Translations under genes and position numbers: made by a program
The notes under the pieces: generated by a model
Databases searched by the model: none
What the model was told of the DNA's origin: nothing
What the model saw: the letters and a program-made list of their open reading frames with translations, nothing else
Assembly: GCF_002216065.1 (NCBI RefSeq)
Contig: NZ_CP022282.1
Coordinates: 4,650,001-4,714,000, forward strand
Length of the DNA: 64,000 nt
DNA from: Chryseobacterium sp. T16E-39
Lineage (GTDB): Bacteria > Bacteroidota > Bacteroidia > Flavobacteriales > Weeksellaceae
Direction of reading: 5' to 3'
Part shown: positions 17,501 through 26,369 of the stretch, piece by piece
Layout: each line of letters opens with the position of its first letter
How positions within the stretch are numbered: the stretch's first letter is position 1

Positions 17501-19208
17501 AATGCTTTTATCTCAGAAGTTGGCCAACTTTACAAAGGGAGAAGCTGATACATTGAGAAAGGCGATGGGTAAAAAGCAGATTGATGTTCTGAATAAGATG
17601 TACCCTAAGTTCATTGAAGGAGGAAGAAAGAATGATCTGAATGAAGAGAGGTTAGAGAAAATCTGGAATGACTGGAAAGCTTTTGCGGAATATGCGTTTA
17701 ATAAGTCCCACTCGACATGTTATGCTTTTATTGCCTATCAGACTGCCTTCCTGAAAGCTAATTACCCTGCGGAATATATGGCAAGTGTAATGAGTAATAA
17801 CATTAACAATACAGATTCTATTACCATGTTCATGGAGGACTGTAAGAGTATTGGTGTTGATGTTTTGGGGCCTGATGTTAATGAATCTCAATACAAATTT
17901 TCGGTAAACGAAAAAGGACAGATCCGTTTTGGTCTAGGAGCGATCAAGGGGATTGGAGAAGGACCTAGTGAAGGTATTACCAGAGAAAGAGAAAACGGAA
18001 GATTTAAAAATATATATGATTTCTTTGAAAGGATTTTGCCTTCTCAAATGAATAAAAGAGTAGCGGAAAGTTTAGTGCTGGCCGGAGCTTTTGATGAATT
18101 GGATTCTTTCCATAGAGGACAATATTTTGATATCGATCCTGCGGGGAGAACAAATCTGGAAAGATTGATAAGATATGGACAGAGTTTTCAGGAGGGTAAA
18201 AATGAAATGGAAAATTCACTTTTTGCTGATTTTGCAGAAGAGGTTCAGATAGAACAGCCAAAATTAGCGCCTTGCCCTGAATGGCCGAATATGCACAAAC
18301 TGAATAAAGAAAAAGAGATTATCGGTTTCTATCTTTCTGCACACCCTTTGGATGAATTTAAATATCAGTTCCAGTTTATTCAGGGAAGTCTTTCCAGAAA
18401 ATCTGTTTTAGAAAAAGAAGAGCACGGTAAAGCGGTGGTAGATGAGGCTCCGATTCTTGAAGTGGATTCTCCGGAAGAAGCTGTTGATTTAACAGAAATT
18501 GTTTCTGATGAAATTTTAACAGGTGAGGAAGTTATTGAAGAAGTGACTAAGAAAGCTGAGCCGAAAGGTAATTTTCTATTCTTAAATCTTGATGAAGTAG
18601 ATGCTTATAAAGAGCAGGCTTTTGCTAACAAGCAGGAGGAATTGTTTGAAGAGAAGAAAAAGGACTGGAAGACTCTGCAGAAAGAAAGAGAGAATGGAGG
18701 TGGCGGAAAGGAGTATACTGTTGCAGGTCTGATTACTGAATATAGGGTTCAGGATGGGTTCAGGAGTGGTGAAAAAGTAGCCTTTGTTACACTGGAAGAT
18801 TACTCTGGGTCCTATTCATTCAGATTGGGGGATAGGGATTATATGAAATTAAAAGAAAAGCTGGAAGTTCAGCGTTTTGTTATTTTTAAAATAAAATTCG
18901 CTCAGGTAAAGGATGGACGTGTTTTTGTAAATGTAAATGATGTAATTGAACTTCAGGAAGCTTTTGAACGGTTTGCTAAAAGTATTTCTTTAGTAATGGA
19001 TGTGATGGACTTCAGGCCGGAAGATCTGGAATTTTTCAGAAATGTTCTCGATAAGAATAAAGGGGATCAAAAGTTTAAATTTTATATAAAAGATATGGAT
19101 GATGATTCTCAGATTGAGGTCCAATCCATGAAACATTCCGTTGATCTCAACGGGGATCTCATTAAAGAAATTCAGTTACTTAATAAATATGAATTTTATT
19201 TAAACTAA
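14544..19208 (+). CDS. dnaE: DNA polymerase III alpha subunit with fused N-terminal DEDDh exonuclease
   Basis: 1554 residues, ~400 longer than E. coli DnaE. Residues 1-~185 form a DnaQ-type 3'-5' exonuclease with D6, E8, D105, H169 and D174 all in place, so proofreading is probably built in. The PHP domain begins near 250 (NNHSVFSTL) but is degenerate: the canonical TDHGN reads VDLGN at 284-288, so a metal-binding His is lost. The polymerase centre follows: GPGRGSAAGS near 653 and PDIDIDFDDEGR near 693-704 with the catalytic aspartates. Fingers, tandem HhH, and an OB domain near 1390-1450 (KEYTVAGLITEYRVQDG) complete the DnaE1-like order. Replicative polymerase; a single-gene unit bounded by its own promoter and terminator. 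Exonuclease-DnaE fusion is a known flavobacterial arrangement. Confidence 0.95.
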   Translation: MYLVFDTETTGLPKNFNAPLSDSDNWPRMVQIAWQLHDDDGVLIENQDYIIKPEGYDIPFNAARIHGITTKIANEEGRDLEEILQEFSKVLHKVRVVSGHNVEFDYNIVGAEFFRKNITDNLQEKPKADTMILGTNFCQLGGGRGGRFKPPKLEELYEKLYGNKFDEAHNAAADVNATAQVFFEMMRIGVVPSDVLKISEDQLAYFKSLHPDPIKPFGIIIRRQVADFHNKKKQQDFGSVDEIDLGKYFNFNNHSVFSTLMATSSINDLIKRASDDNFPAVGMVDLGNMMGAFKFVSAVEGANGDRAKKHKEYIAKKQEAEENGTEFNEEEPVSEPLIPVVGCEFYISDRYEQKQFTKDDPDRRTQVVLLAKDFNGYKNLAKLSSIGFLKGFYFGVPRISRELIAEYKEGLIALTSGILGDIPSAILNTGEQKGEELFKWWKDTFQDDFYVQIQNHNLPEEEHLNEVLLYLADKYDTKILAQNETFYTSKDDSNIQDIVSCIKDGEKLSTPVGKGFGKRRGLTAGEYFIKNSDEIKETFLAYPDAFDAYEEFTAKFKPYTLKRDVLLPKFDIPQEFVHAEDDVDGGKRGEMAYLTYLTYEGAKKRYVETGITDEIKERLDFELEVIANTGYPGYFLIVQDFCNEARNMGVWVGPGRGSAAGSAVAYTIGITNVDPIKYDLLFERFLNPERVSMPDIDIDFDDEGRDKIIKWVIDKYGQNQVAQIITYSVLGGKSAIKDAGRVLDVPIPDTNNIAKLIPSTPGMNIAKALAKYDKLKPEEQMLVDEMRYVLDSPEDPRFDVLASAMKMEGCIRNTGIHACGVIITPEDVSNLVPVTIAAKDADILVSQFDNSVAESAGLLKMDFLGLRTLTIIKDALKLVKERHNVDIDPDEIPLDDAKTYQLFKEGRTVGIFQYESPGMQKYMRELKPTVFADLIAMNALYRPGPIKYIPNFINRKHGIEEIVYDLPETEEYLKETYGITVYQEQVMLLSQKLANFTKGEADTLRKAMGKKQIDVLNKMYPKFIEGGRKNDLNEERLEKIWNDWKAFAEYAFNKSHSTCYAFIAYQTAFLKANYPAEYMASVMSNNINNTDSITMFMEDCKSIGVDVLGPDVNESQYKFSVNEKGQIRFGLGAIKGIGEGPSEGITRERENGRFKNIYDFFERILPSQMNKRVAESLVLAGAFDELDSFHRGQYFDIDPAGRTNLERLIRYGQSFQEGKNEMENSLFADFAEEVQIEQPKLAPCPEWPNMHKLNKEKEIIGFYLSAHPLDEFKYQFQFIQGSLSRKSVLEKEEHGKAVVDEAPILEVDSPEEAVDLTEIVSDEILTGEEVIEEVTKKAEPKGNFLFLNLDEVDAYKEQAFANKQEELFEEKKKDWKTLQKERENGGGGKEYTVAGLITEYRVQDGFRSGEKVAFVTLEDYSGSYSFRLGDRDYMKLKEKLEVQRFVIFKIKFAQVKDGRVFVNVNDVIELQEAFERFAKSISLVMDVMDFRPEDLEFFRNVLDKNKGDQKFKFYIKDMDDDSQIEVQSMKHSVDLNGDLIKEIQLLNKYEFYLN

Positions 19209-19224
19209 AATAGAATTATGGTAT

Positions 19225-19253
19225 AAAAAAAGCGGTCTTTGATCGCTTTTTTT
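19225..19253 (+). terminator. Intrinsic terminator of dnaE
   Basis: Thirteen-pair stem (seven A, GCGGTC / GATCGC with one G-U, seven T) with a TTT loop and T-tract, 16 bases after the stop. Confidence 0.85.
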
Positions 19254-19538
19254 GTGTTATTTAAGGTAATATTTAAAAATAATTAAAAAGGAATTAATAA
19301 TGATTTTATCCTGTTGAGGTGAAATTCATATGTTTTAATTGTGTTTGTAATTATTTGTTTATCAGCAATTTGTGTTATTTCAACAATTGTTGACTTTTTA
19401 ATTAAAATTAAATGTTTGTTTAATTCTTTATAATAAAAATGGTTAAATTGTGTAGTAATTAGTAATGATTTTAATATTTTATTGAATTTAATTGAAATAT
19501 TTTTTACATTTACCGTCCAATTTAAATTTTTACTGTAT
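19254..19538. other. AT-rich gap before the first T9SS cargo gene
   Basis: About 285 bases without a credible gene. Leftward and rightward ORFs here are AT-rich artefacts. The only element I can name is the promoter at its right end. Confidence 0.5.
19482..19512 (+). promoter_or_regulatory. Promoter of the Fn3/T9SS protein gene
   Basis: TTG (19482-19484), 20-base spacer, TACATTTA (19505-19512). Predicted start of transcription lies about 20 bases before the ATG at 19539. The TTG is the -33 element, which argues against its use as an upstream translation start. Confidence 0.65.
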
Positions 19539-21962
19539 ATGAAAAAACTTCTACTAACGTCTCTGATATCTCTAGGGATTGGGGTATCCGCACAGACAAA
19601 CATCGCTGGTTATTCTTTTAATAAGACCACGGGCGTGACTTACACACCTATTACAGGTGGGACTAAAGTATTTCCTTCAGGATCTAATACAACGTATGAT
19701 GATGAGGTTTCCTCTGCCATTACACTTACTTCACCTTTTACCTTTGGGGGAGTTGCAGTGAATACGGTCTATATTAGTTCAAATGGTTTTATAACTTTTG
19801 GAGCTGCGCCATCTACAACAAGTTATACTCCTTTATCAACCTTGGGGTCAACCGTTGGGGCAATTTCAGCTTTTGGACAGGATGGAGGTTTTTCATCATC
19901 AGATACTACTCAGCCTCCGGGCAATCATGAAGTCAGATATCAGGATTTTGGAACTGAGTTTGTAGTTCAGTGGCAGGATCATGCAAACTATGACAATAGA
20001 GCTACTGAAAGGCTTAATTTTCAAATTCATTTAAATTATGCCACAGGTGCAATTAATATCGTTTATGGTGATTGTACCGATCCGGGAACAGTTTCTACTA
20101 CTAAGGTTCCACAAGTTGGTATTAGAGGAAACAGTACTTCTTACTCAACCAATGTAAGTCCGCTTATGATTGGTAATGTACCGGCTGGAACAACTTGTGA
20201 TTGGTCTAAAGCTGTTACCGGGAATTCAAATTCAAGCAATATGCTTTTTTCAGGAAGCACGAATGTGAACGTAAAGATTCCAAGTGGTTTGCAGTATACA
20301 TGGACGCCTGGTACTCAGTTGCCGGTGAGAACTTTTGCTGCAACAACTGCAATAACCAATAGTGGTGCAACAATTAATTGGACAGCTCCAACAGGTGCTA
20401 CCGCTTATAATGTTCAGTATAGAGATTCAGGAAGCTGTGACTGGACTAATTTTAGTGGTAATCCTGTTTCTGGAACGACTGCTTCAATTACAGGTTTAAC
20501 GCAAAACACGACATATCAGGTTCAGGTGCAGGCTTTAAATGGTACTACACAGGCTACGTATTCTCATATACCTAATTTAGCAGGAACTGGTAATGGTTAT
20601 GTTACGGCTGGTTCTTTTATAACTTTAGCCAATTGTACAAGTACAGTTACAGGTCTTACTTCCTCTGCATTAACACCGGATACAGGAACTATTAACTGGA
20701 CGGCTTCCACAACTCCTCCGACTAATGGATATGAATACTATTATAGTACATCGTCTACAGCTCCTACAAATGCTACAACGCCATCAGGTGTAACTGCTGC
20801 AGCTGTTGTAACAGCAAACTTATCGGGATTACTTCCTGGTACACAGTATTACTATTGGGTAAGAGCAAATTGTAATGGAACAGATAAAGGGGTGTGGTCC
20901 AGCTCTGCAAACTTTACAACATTAAGCCTTTGTCCTACAGTTACATCTCCGGGAACAGCTGAAGGTGGTGTAAGTACTACTCCTACAATAACCTGGACTG
21001 CTGTAAACGGTGCAACGGGTTATACGTTAAAAGTGGGAACTACTTCAGGTGCCAGCGATGTTGCTAATGTGACGCTGGGAGGTGCAGTAACTAGCTATAC
21101 GCTTACTACAACATTAGCAAATTCTACGACATATTATTATTCTTTATCTGCAAATACTTCTACAACTGCTGGTCCGGTTACACCTTGTTCAGAAAGAACA
21201 TTCACAACGGCATGTCCGGCAACCAATGTACCTTATGTTTTAGATTTTGAAAATGTGCCGGCTTCTTCATTGCCTGGTTGTTCCAGCGCAATTAATGTGG
21301 GAACAGGAAATATCTGGACAACAGAGGCAGGATATGCTCCTTTTAATAGTTCCGGAAAAGTATTGAGATATAAATGGAATTCTTCTTCTGCTGCGAATAC
21401 CTGGTTTTTCACTCAGGGGATTAATTTAACAGCTGGTTCTTCTTATACAATCAGTTATAAATATGCCAATAGCGGTACCACTTACGCTGAGAAATTAAAA
21501 GTTGCTTACGGAACTTCTTCCAATGTAGCTGGAATGACCAACGTACTTGCGGATTATCCTAATATTAATGATGGAGTAATACATTCAGAATCTCTTACTT
21601 TTACACCTACTACTACCGGAGTTTATTATTTTGGATTCCAGGCGTATTCAATAGCTGACAGATTCTATTTAATGGTTGATGATATTAATATTGATCTTAC
21701 ATCAAATTTAGCAACAAGTGAGGTGAAGGATATTAAAAACAATATTAAAGTATATCCAAATCCTTTCAGTAGCGATCTTAATATTTCTGATATTTCTAAA
21801 GTGAAATCTGTTTCCGTTTCTGATGTGGCAGGAAGATTGGTGAAAACAATCACTAATCCTACTTCAGTTCTTCAGTTAGGAGAATTAAAATCAGGAATGT
21901 ATATGGTTACACTTGAGATGAAAGATGGTTCTAAACAAACGATAAAAACGATCAAAAAATAG
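19539..21962 (+). CDS. Secreted fibronectin type III protein with T9SS type A sorting domain
   Basis: 807 residues from ATG 19539, which begins an ideal signal peptide (MKKLLLTSLISLGIGVSAQ). An N-terminal beta-rich domain (~20-255, with TYDDEVSSAITLTSPFTFGG) is followed by at least three Fn3-like modules (~260-560; GATAYNVQYRDSG, YWVRANCNG) and a jelly-roll/cleaved-adhesin-like domain (~570-725, LDFENVP...). The last ~75 residues are a T9SS type A signal: VYPNPFSSDLNIS, the GRLVKT strand, GMYMVTLEMKDGS and a terminal KK. The protein should cross the outer membrane by the Por system and be anchored or released. No catalytic residues seen; adhesin or carbohydrate-binding function is inference. 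First of three tandem T9SS genes. Confidence 0.87.
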   Translation: MKKLLLTSLISLGIGVSAQTNIAGYSFNKTTGVTYTPITGGTKVFPSGSNTTYDDEVSSAITLTSPFTFGGVAVNTVYISSNGFITFGAAPSTTSYTPLSTLGSTVGAISAFGQDGGFSSSDTTQPPGNHEVRYQDFGTEFVVQWQDHANYDNRATERLNFQIHLNYATGAINIVYGDCTDPGTVSTTKVPQVGIRGNSTSYSTNVSPLMIGNVPAGTTCDWSKAVTGNSNSSNMLFSGSTNVNVKIPSGLQYTWTPGTQLPVRTFAATTAITNSGATINWTAPTGATAYNVQYRDSGSCDWTNFSGNPVSGTTASITGLTQNTTYQVQVQALNGTTQATYSHIPNLAGTGNGYVTAGSFITLANCTSTVTGLTSSALTPDTGTINWTASTTPPTNGYEYYYSTSSTAPTNATTPSGVTAAAVVTANLSGLLPGTQYYYWVRANCNGTDKGVWSSSANFTTLSLCPTVTSPGTAEGGVSTTPTITWTAVNGATGYTLKVGTTSGASDVANVTLGGAVTSYTLTTTLANSTTYYYSLSANTSTTAGPVTPCSERTFTTACPATNVPYVLDFENVPASSLPGCSSAINVGTGNIWTTEAGYAPFNSSGKVLRYKWNSSSAANTWFFTQGINLTAGSSYTISYKYANSGTTYAEKLKVAYGTSSNVAGMTNVLADYPNINDGVIHSESLTFTPTTTGVYYFGFQAYSIADRFYLMVDDINIDLTSNLATSEVKDIKNNIKVYPNPFSSDLNISDISKVKSVSVSDVAGRLVKTITNPTSVLQLGELKSGMYMVTLEMKDGSKQTIKTIKK

Positions 21963-21987
21963 ATCTTGATTTAATTTATAAATAATG

Positions 21988-22013
21988 ATGGCAGCTAAGT
22001 TTTTAGCTGTCAT
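21988..22013 (+). terminator. Terminator after the first T9SS cargo gene (copy 1 of a duplicated element)
   Basis: ATGGCAGCTAA / TTAGCTGTCAT stem (one G-U pair), 4-nt loop, T-tract. Nearly the same sequence, including flanking ATAAATAATG, recurs at 24061-24087. Confidence 0.85.
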
Positions 22014-22076
22014 TTTTTTACTTTATATGTGATATTATTAGTAAATTAGTATTCTAAACACTATACACTTTAATTT

Positions 22077-24035
22077 ATGACAAAATTTTTACTATCGTGC
22101 TTATTGATAATAAGCGTGGCTTTGCATGCCCAGATTAACTTGGGTACAGGAAGCACCGACGTAGGAGTTGCTCCTATCAGTACCTATTATGGATATTCCT
22201 ATGTGCAGCAGATTTATCCAAAGCAGGAAATCAACGCCAATGCTGCAGGAAACATTACCGGCATGAAATTTTATTTAGACCCGGCAATGTCTTTAGCTAA
22301 TTCATCTGATTGGGTGGTTTATCTGGGACATACGACAAAATCTAATTTTACCTCTGATACAGACTGGATACCATCTACCCAACTGACACAGGTATATGCA
22401 GGAACCGTTACCAACGCAAATGGTGTCGTGGAAATCACTTTTGCAACACCGTTTCCTTATAACAATACAGATAATTTAGTGGTAGCAGCTGAAGAAAATT
22501 CTGCAGGTTATGATAACAATGATGAGGTCATGTATGTATATCCCGGAGGTTCAAATTCAACTCTTTATTTTAGAAGTGATGGAACGAATCCTGATCCTGC
22601 TTCTCCACCAGGAGGGGATTTGGCGGATTATAAATCAGTGGTTACCTTTCTGGGGCTTACAGAAAATCCAATTCCTGCCTGCCCGTTTGTAACGAGTCCG
22701 ATGAATAATGCAACTTTTGTTTCCTTGTCTCCAACCATTAGCTGGAATGCCATTTCCGGAGCAACGAGTTATAAAGTATCTATAGGAACTACTTCTGGAG
22801 GGACTGATATTGCCAATCAATTGTCTGTAACAACTAACAGCTTTACACCTTCTGCGGCATTGACTGCAAATACCACATATTATTTGAAGGTAATTTCTGT
22901 ATCAGGTACCGGCGAGTCGACAGGATGTTCAGAAACCATATTTAAAACAGTTCCACCATTGCCTCCAAATGATGACTGTGCAGGAGCGATCAGCTTAACT
23001 GTAAACCCTGATCTTAACTGTGGTGTAGTAACTGCAGGTTATACCTTAGGGGCAACAGATTCGGGATTGATTCCAGATCCTTGTGATGGTGATCCTGATG
23101 ATGATGTATGGTTTAAGTTTGTTGCTACAAATACCACACACAAAGTATCTCTCTTAAATGTAGCTTCTGTAGGTACAGTTAATGATGATGACACTTATTT
23201 CCAGGTATTTAGCGGTGCATGTGGGACATTGTCAAGTATCCTGTGCTCAGATGCTACTTCTTCAGTAGTTTCAGGGCTTACTGTTGGGGAAACTTATTAT
23301 GTAAGGGTATATAGTTATTCTGATACAGGTTCTAATCAAAGTTTTGACATTTGCGTGGGAAGCATTCCACCACCACCTGCAAATGATGAATGTTCAGGAG
23401 CCCTTGTAGCATCGGCTTTCCCTTATACTTATTTTCAGGCTGACGGAGGTGGAGCTACCAATAATGGTGGATTTGTTACAGCTTGTTCTAACAGTATGAA
23501 TGATGGCACCTGGTTTACATTTGTAGGAGATGGAGGAGTATTTGATATTACGGTTACAATGCCTGCTGGCAGTGATTTTGATTCACAGATAGGTGTTTAC
23601 AGTGGTACCTGCGGAAGTTTGCAGTGTGAAGATACTGTAGATGATACCGGTTCTGGGGAATCAGAAACAATTTCTATCCCTACATTATCAGGAAATACTT
23701 ACTATGTAAATATTGGAGATTTTAGTGGATTTACAGATAATATGGAAGGAGCCTTTACAATTACGATCAGTAAAAATAACCTGGGAACTTCTGAAGTGGC
23801 AGGAAATAAAAAAGAAATCACGATCTATCCTAATCCATTTACCGATTCGATCAATATTTCAGATATTGATAAAGTTAAATCTATTTCTGTTTCTGATATG
23901 TCAGGAAGACTGGTTAAGACGATAGATAATCCTGGTTCAGTGATTTATTTAACTGGTATTCAGGGAGGTCTGTATTTGGTAACTTTACATATGAAAGATG
24001 GTTCCAAACAAACCATTAAAGCAATCAAAAAGTAA
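22077..24035 (+). CDS. Secreted T9SS type A protein, paralogue A (Fn3 plus two beta-sandwich repeats)
   Basis: 652 residues. Signal peptide 1-~19 (ending HAQ), then a beta domain starting INLGTGSTDVGVAPI that resembles the N-terminal domain of many Chryseobacterium surface proteins, one Fn3-like module (~200-300), two tandem modules of PPC/pre-peptidase-like type (DDVWFKFVA near 343; GTWFTFVGDG near 480), and the T9SS sorting domain (~580-652: IYPNPFTDSINIS ... GSKQTIKAIKK). No active site is visible; such repeats bind surfaces or carbohydrate. Closely similar along its whole length to the next gene, so the pair comes from a tandem duplication. Confidence 0.86.
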   Translation: MTKFLLSCLLIISVALHAQINLGTGSTDVGVAPISTYYGYSYVQQIYPKQEINANAAGNITGMKFYLDPAMSLANSSDWVVYLGHTTKSNFTSDTDWIPSTQLTQVYAGTVTNANGVVEITFATPFPYNNTDNLVVAAEENSAGYDNNDEVMYVYPGGSNSTLYFRSDGTNPDPASPPGGDLADYKSVVTFLGLTENPIPACPFVTSPMNNATFVSLSPTISWNAISGATSYKVSIGTTSGGTDIANQLSVTTNSFTPSAALTANTTYYLKVISVSGTGESTGCSETIFKTVPPLPPNDDCAGAISLTVNPDLNCGVVTAGYTLGATDSGLIPDPCDGDPDDDVWFKFVATNTTHKVSLLNVASVGTVNDDDTYFQVFSGACGTLSSILCSDATSSVVSGLTVGETYYVRVYSYSDTGSNQSFDICVGSIPPPPANDECSGALVASAFPYTYFQADGGGATNNGGFVTACSNSMNDGTWFTFVGDGGVFDITVTMPAGSDFDSQIGVYSGTCGSLQCEDTVDDTGSGESETISIPTLSGNTYYVNIGDFSGFTDNMEGAFTITISKNNLGTSEVAGNKKEITIYPNPFTDSINISDIDKVKSISVSDMSGRLVKTIDNPGSVIYLTGIQGGLYLVTLHMKDGSKQTIKAIKK

Positions 24036-24060
24036 AATCAATTTTTATTTATAAATAATG

Positions 24061-24087
24061 ATGACAGCTAAGTTTTTTAGCTGTCAT
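24061..24087 (+). terminator. Terminator after paralogue A (copy 2 of a duplicated element)
   Basis: Perfect 11-bp stem ATGACAGCTAA / TTAGCTGTCAT, 5-nt loop, T-tract. Copy of the element at 21988-22013. Confidence 0.87.
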
Positions 24088-24146
24088 TTTTTTAAGATAT
24101 ACGTTTTTTATTGGTAAATTAGTGACTCGATACCAAACTTATAATT

Positions 24147-26123
24147 ATGAAAAAAATTCTACTTTCATGCTTGTTGACTCTAAGCATGGCTTTAAATGCT
24201 CAGATTAATCTGGGAACAGGAAGTACTGATGTTGGAGCAGCTCCGATAAGTACGTACTATGGATACTCATATGTACAGCAGATTTTCTCAAAACAGGAAA
24301 TTAACACGAATGCAGCAGGAGACATAACAGGGCTCACGTTTTACAGTAATCCTACATTGTCTATGACTCATTCTTCGGACTGGGTAGTGTATTTGGGACT
24401 TACAACAAAATCGAATTTTTCTTCTGAGTCAGATTGGATACCTGTTGCTGACTTAACACAGGTATATGCCGGAACAGTGGCTAATGTCGGTGGGGTAGTG
24501 AACGTTACTTTTGCGACACCGTTTCCTTATAATAACATAGATAATTTGGTAGTAGCTGTTGACGAAAACTCTCCGGACTACGATGATAATGGTGATGAAA
24601 TAATGTATGTGTATCCTTCAACGTCTAATTCAACACTTTATTTTAGAAATGATGGGACCAATCCGAATCCTTCTTTTCCTCCGGTTGGGCATTTGGAGTC
24701 ATATAAATCGGTGATAACTATAAACGGACTTATTAAAAAGCCGATTCCGGTTTGTCCATTGATAACATATCCAACAAATAATGCAGCTTATATTCCATTA
24801 TTGCCTACGATTCTCTGGAATCCGGTAACCGGAGCTACAAGCTATAAAATATCCATAGGCACAACACCGGGTGGAACTGATATTGTTAATCAGCAGTCAG
24901 TAACTGTAGGTAATTTTGTTTTGCCTTCTTTGTTAAGTGCGAATACCACGTATTATGCCCGCGTAGTTTCTGTATCAGCCGCCGGTGAATCATCAGGTTG
25001 CTCTGAAACTGCGTTTAAAACAGCGCCGCCTTTACCTTTAAATGATCAATGTCTTGGAGCTGTTGCTTTAACAGTAAATCCTGATCTGAATTGTGGTACT
25101 GTAACTTCCGGGTACACATTGGGGGCTACAGGTTCCGGATTGGCTGCGGCTCCATGTCATGGTGATCCTGATGATGATGTATGGTTTAAATTCGTTGCTA
25201 CGAAAACAACTCAGAAAATTTCCCTTTTAAATGTTACCTCTATTGGAACAGTTGATGATGATGATATCTATTTTCAGGTATTTAGTGGGTCTTGTGGTAT
25301 CTTATCAAGTATCCTGTGTTCTGATGCCACTTCGTCTTTAGTTTCAGGACTTACAGTGGGACAAACTTATTATATCAGAGTATACAGTTATTATGGAGCC
25401 GGAAGCAACCAAAGTTTTGATATTTGTGTGGGTAGTATTCCGCCTCCACCGGTAAATGATGAATGCTCCGGAGCTTTGTTGGCATCTTCTTTCCCTTACA
25501 CGTATGTACAGGCCGATGGAGGGGGTGCAACGAATAACGGAGGATTTATTACAGCTTGTGATAATGGAATGAATGATGGAACATGGTTTACATTTGTCGG
25601 AGATGGTGAAACGGTTAATATTACAGTTAGCATGCCGGCAGGAAGTGATTTTGATCCTCAGATTGGTGTCTATAGTGGTACTTGCAATAGTTTATCATGT
25701 GAAAATACGGTAGATGCTATGGGGGATGGAGAGACAGAAACAATAGCCGTCCCAACAGTATTGGGAACGGTTTATTATGTGAATGTCGGACATTACAGTC
25801 AGTATACGGATGAAATGGAAGGACCTTTTACGATCAATATGTTCAAAGAAAGTTCTGACAGAAATGCTTTAGGGGTTTCTAATGCTATAGCAGGTAAAAA
25901 GAGCACTGGGGTGTATCCAAATCCGTTTACAGATGTTTTAAATATTTCAGATAGTGCAAATGTGAGATCTGTCTCAGTTTCTGATCTTTCCGGAAGATCC
26001 GTGAAAGTGATCACTCATCCTGATTCTACGATTCATTTAGGTGGTCTGAATTCAGGCATATATCTGATTACTCTTGAAATGAAGGATGGTTCTAAAAAGA
26101 CCTCAAAAATAATTAAAAAGTAA
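24147..26123 (+). CDS. Secreted T9SS type A protein, paralogue B
   Basis: 658 residues with the same domain order as the preceding gene: signal peptide (MKKILLSCLLTLSMALNAQ), INLGTGSTDVGAAPI domain, Fn3-like module, two PPC-like modules (DDVWFKFVATK, GTWFTFVGDGE) and a T9SS type A tail (VYPNPFTDVLNIS ... GSKKTSKIIKK). Divergence from paralogue A is spread over the whole length, so the duplication is not recent. The upstream segment also resembles that of paralogue A (GTAAATTAGT in both), so the leader was duplicated too. Function unknown; probably cell-surface or released adhesin. Confidence 0.86.
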   Translation: MKKILLSCLLTLSMALNAQINLGTGSTDVGAAPISTYYGYSYVQQIFSKQEINTNAAGDITGLTFYSNPTLSMTHSSDWVVYLGLTTKSNFSSESDWIPVADLTQVYAGTVANVGGVVNVTFATPFPYNNIDNLVVAVDENSPDYDDNGDEIMYVYPSTSNSTLYFRNDGTNPNPSFPPVGHLESYKSVITINGLIKKPIPVCPLITYPTNNAAYIPLLPTILWNPVTGATSYKISIGTTPGGTDIVNQQSVTVGNFVLPSLLSANTTYYARVVSVSAAGESSGCSETAFKTAPPLPLNDQCLGAVALTVNPDLNCGTVTSGYTLGATGSGLAAAPCHGDPDDDVWFKFVATKTTQKISLLNVTSIGTVDDDDIYFQVFSGSCGILSSILCSDATSSLVSGLTVGQTYYIRVYSYYGAGSNQSFDICVGSIPPPPVNDECSGALLASSFPYTYVQADGGGATNNGGFITACDNGMNDGTWFTFVGDGETVNITVSMPAGSDFDPQIGVYSGTCNSLSCENTVDAMGDGETETIAVPTVLGTVYYVNVGHYSQYTDEMEGPFTINMFKESSDRNALGVSNAIAGKKSTGVYPNPFTDVLNISDSANVRSVSVSDLSGRSVKVITHPDSTIHLGGLNSGIYLITLEMKDGSKKTSKIIKK

Positions 26124-26141
26124 AATAACTTAAATACAAAG

Positions 26142-26168
26142 AAAAAGGTGGCTGATTGCCACCTTTTT
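26142..26168. terminator. Bidirectional terminator between paralogue B and the small membrane protein
   Basis: Perfect 11-bp stem AAAAAGGTGGC / GCCACCTTTTT with 5-nt loop. On the minus side it begins within the stop codon of the 52-residue gene. Confidence 0.85.
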
Positions 26169-26326
26169 TATTTATTGGGAACAGGTTGTATATCTCCAGT
26201 ACTCATATGTTCAAAAACAGTAGGGAAAAACATGACGAGTATAAAATAAACAATGATCATTAACGCAATTAAGGCGAAAAGAATAATTATAAAACTGCTG
26301 GGTTTGTTTTTCTTTTGTGGTTCCAT
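26168..26326 (-). CDS. Small membrane protein (52 residues), next to the K+ channel gene
   Basis: A short gene found by reading the gap: ATG at 26324-26326, TAA at 26168-26170. The protein has a basic, polar N-terminus (MEPQKKNKPSS), one long hydrophobic helix (about 12-36, FIIILFALIALMIIVYFILV) and a polar tail (ending TGDIQPVPNK), which gives a single-pass inner membrane protein with the N-terminus inside. It follows the voltage-gated channel gene on the same strand with a 43-base gap, and a terminator coincides with its stop codon; both support a real gene in the channel operon. I know no family for it. Confidence 0.6.
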   Translation of the reverse strand: MEPQKKNKPSSFIIILFALIALMIIVYFILVMFFPTVFEHMSTGDIQPVPNK

Positions 26327-26369
26327 GATTTTGTGGTATTGGGTTAATAGATTAATTTGATATACAATA

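Noticed and set aside
19283..19603. Leftward 106-residue ORF before the first T9SS gene
   Set aside because: Covers the promoter and signal-peptide region of the rightward gene; Ile/Lys/Asn-rich as expected from AT-rich spacer, no family features.
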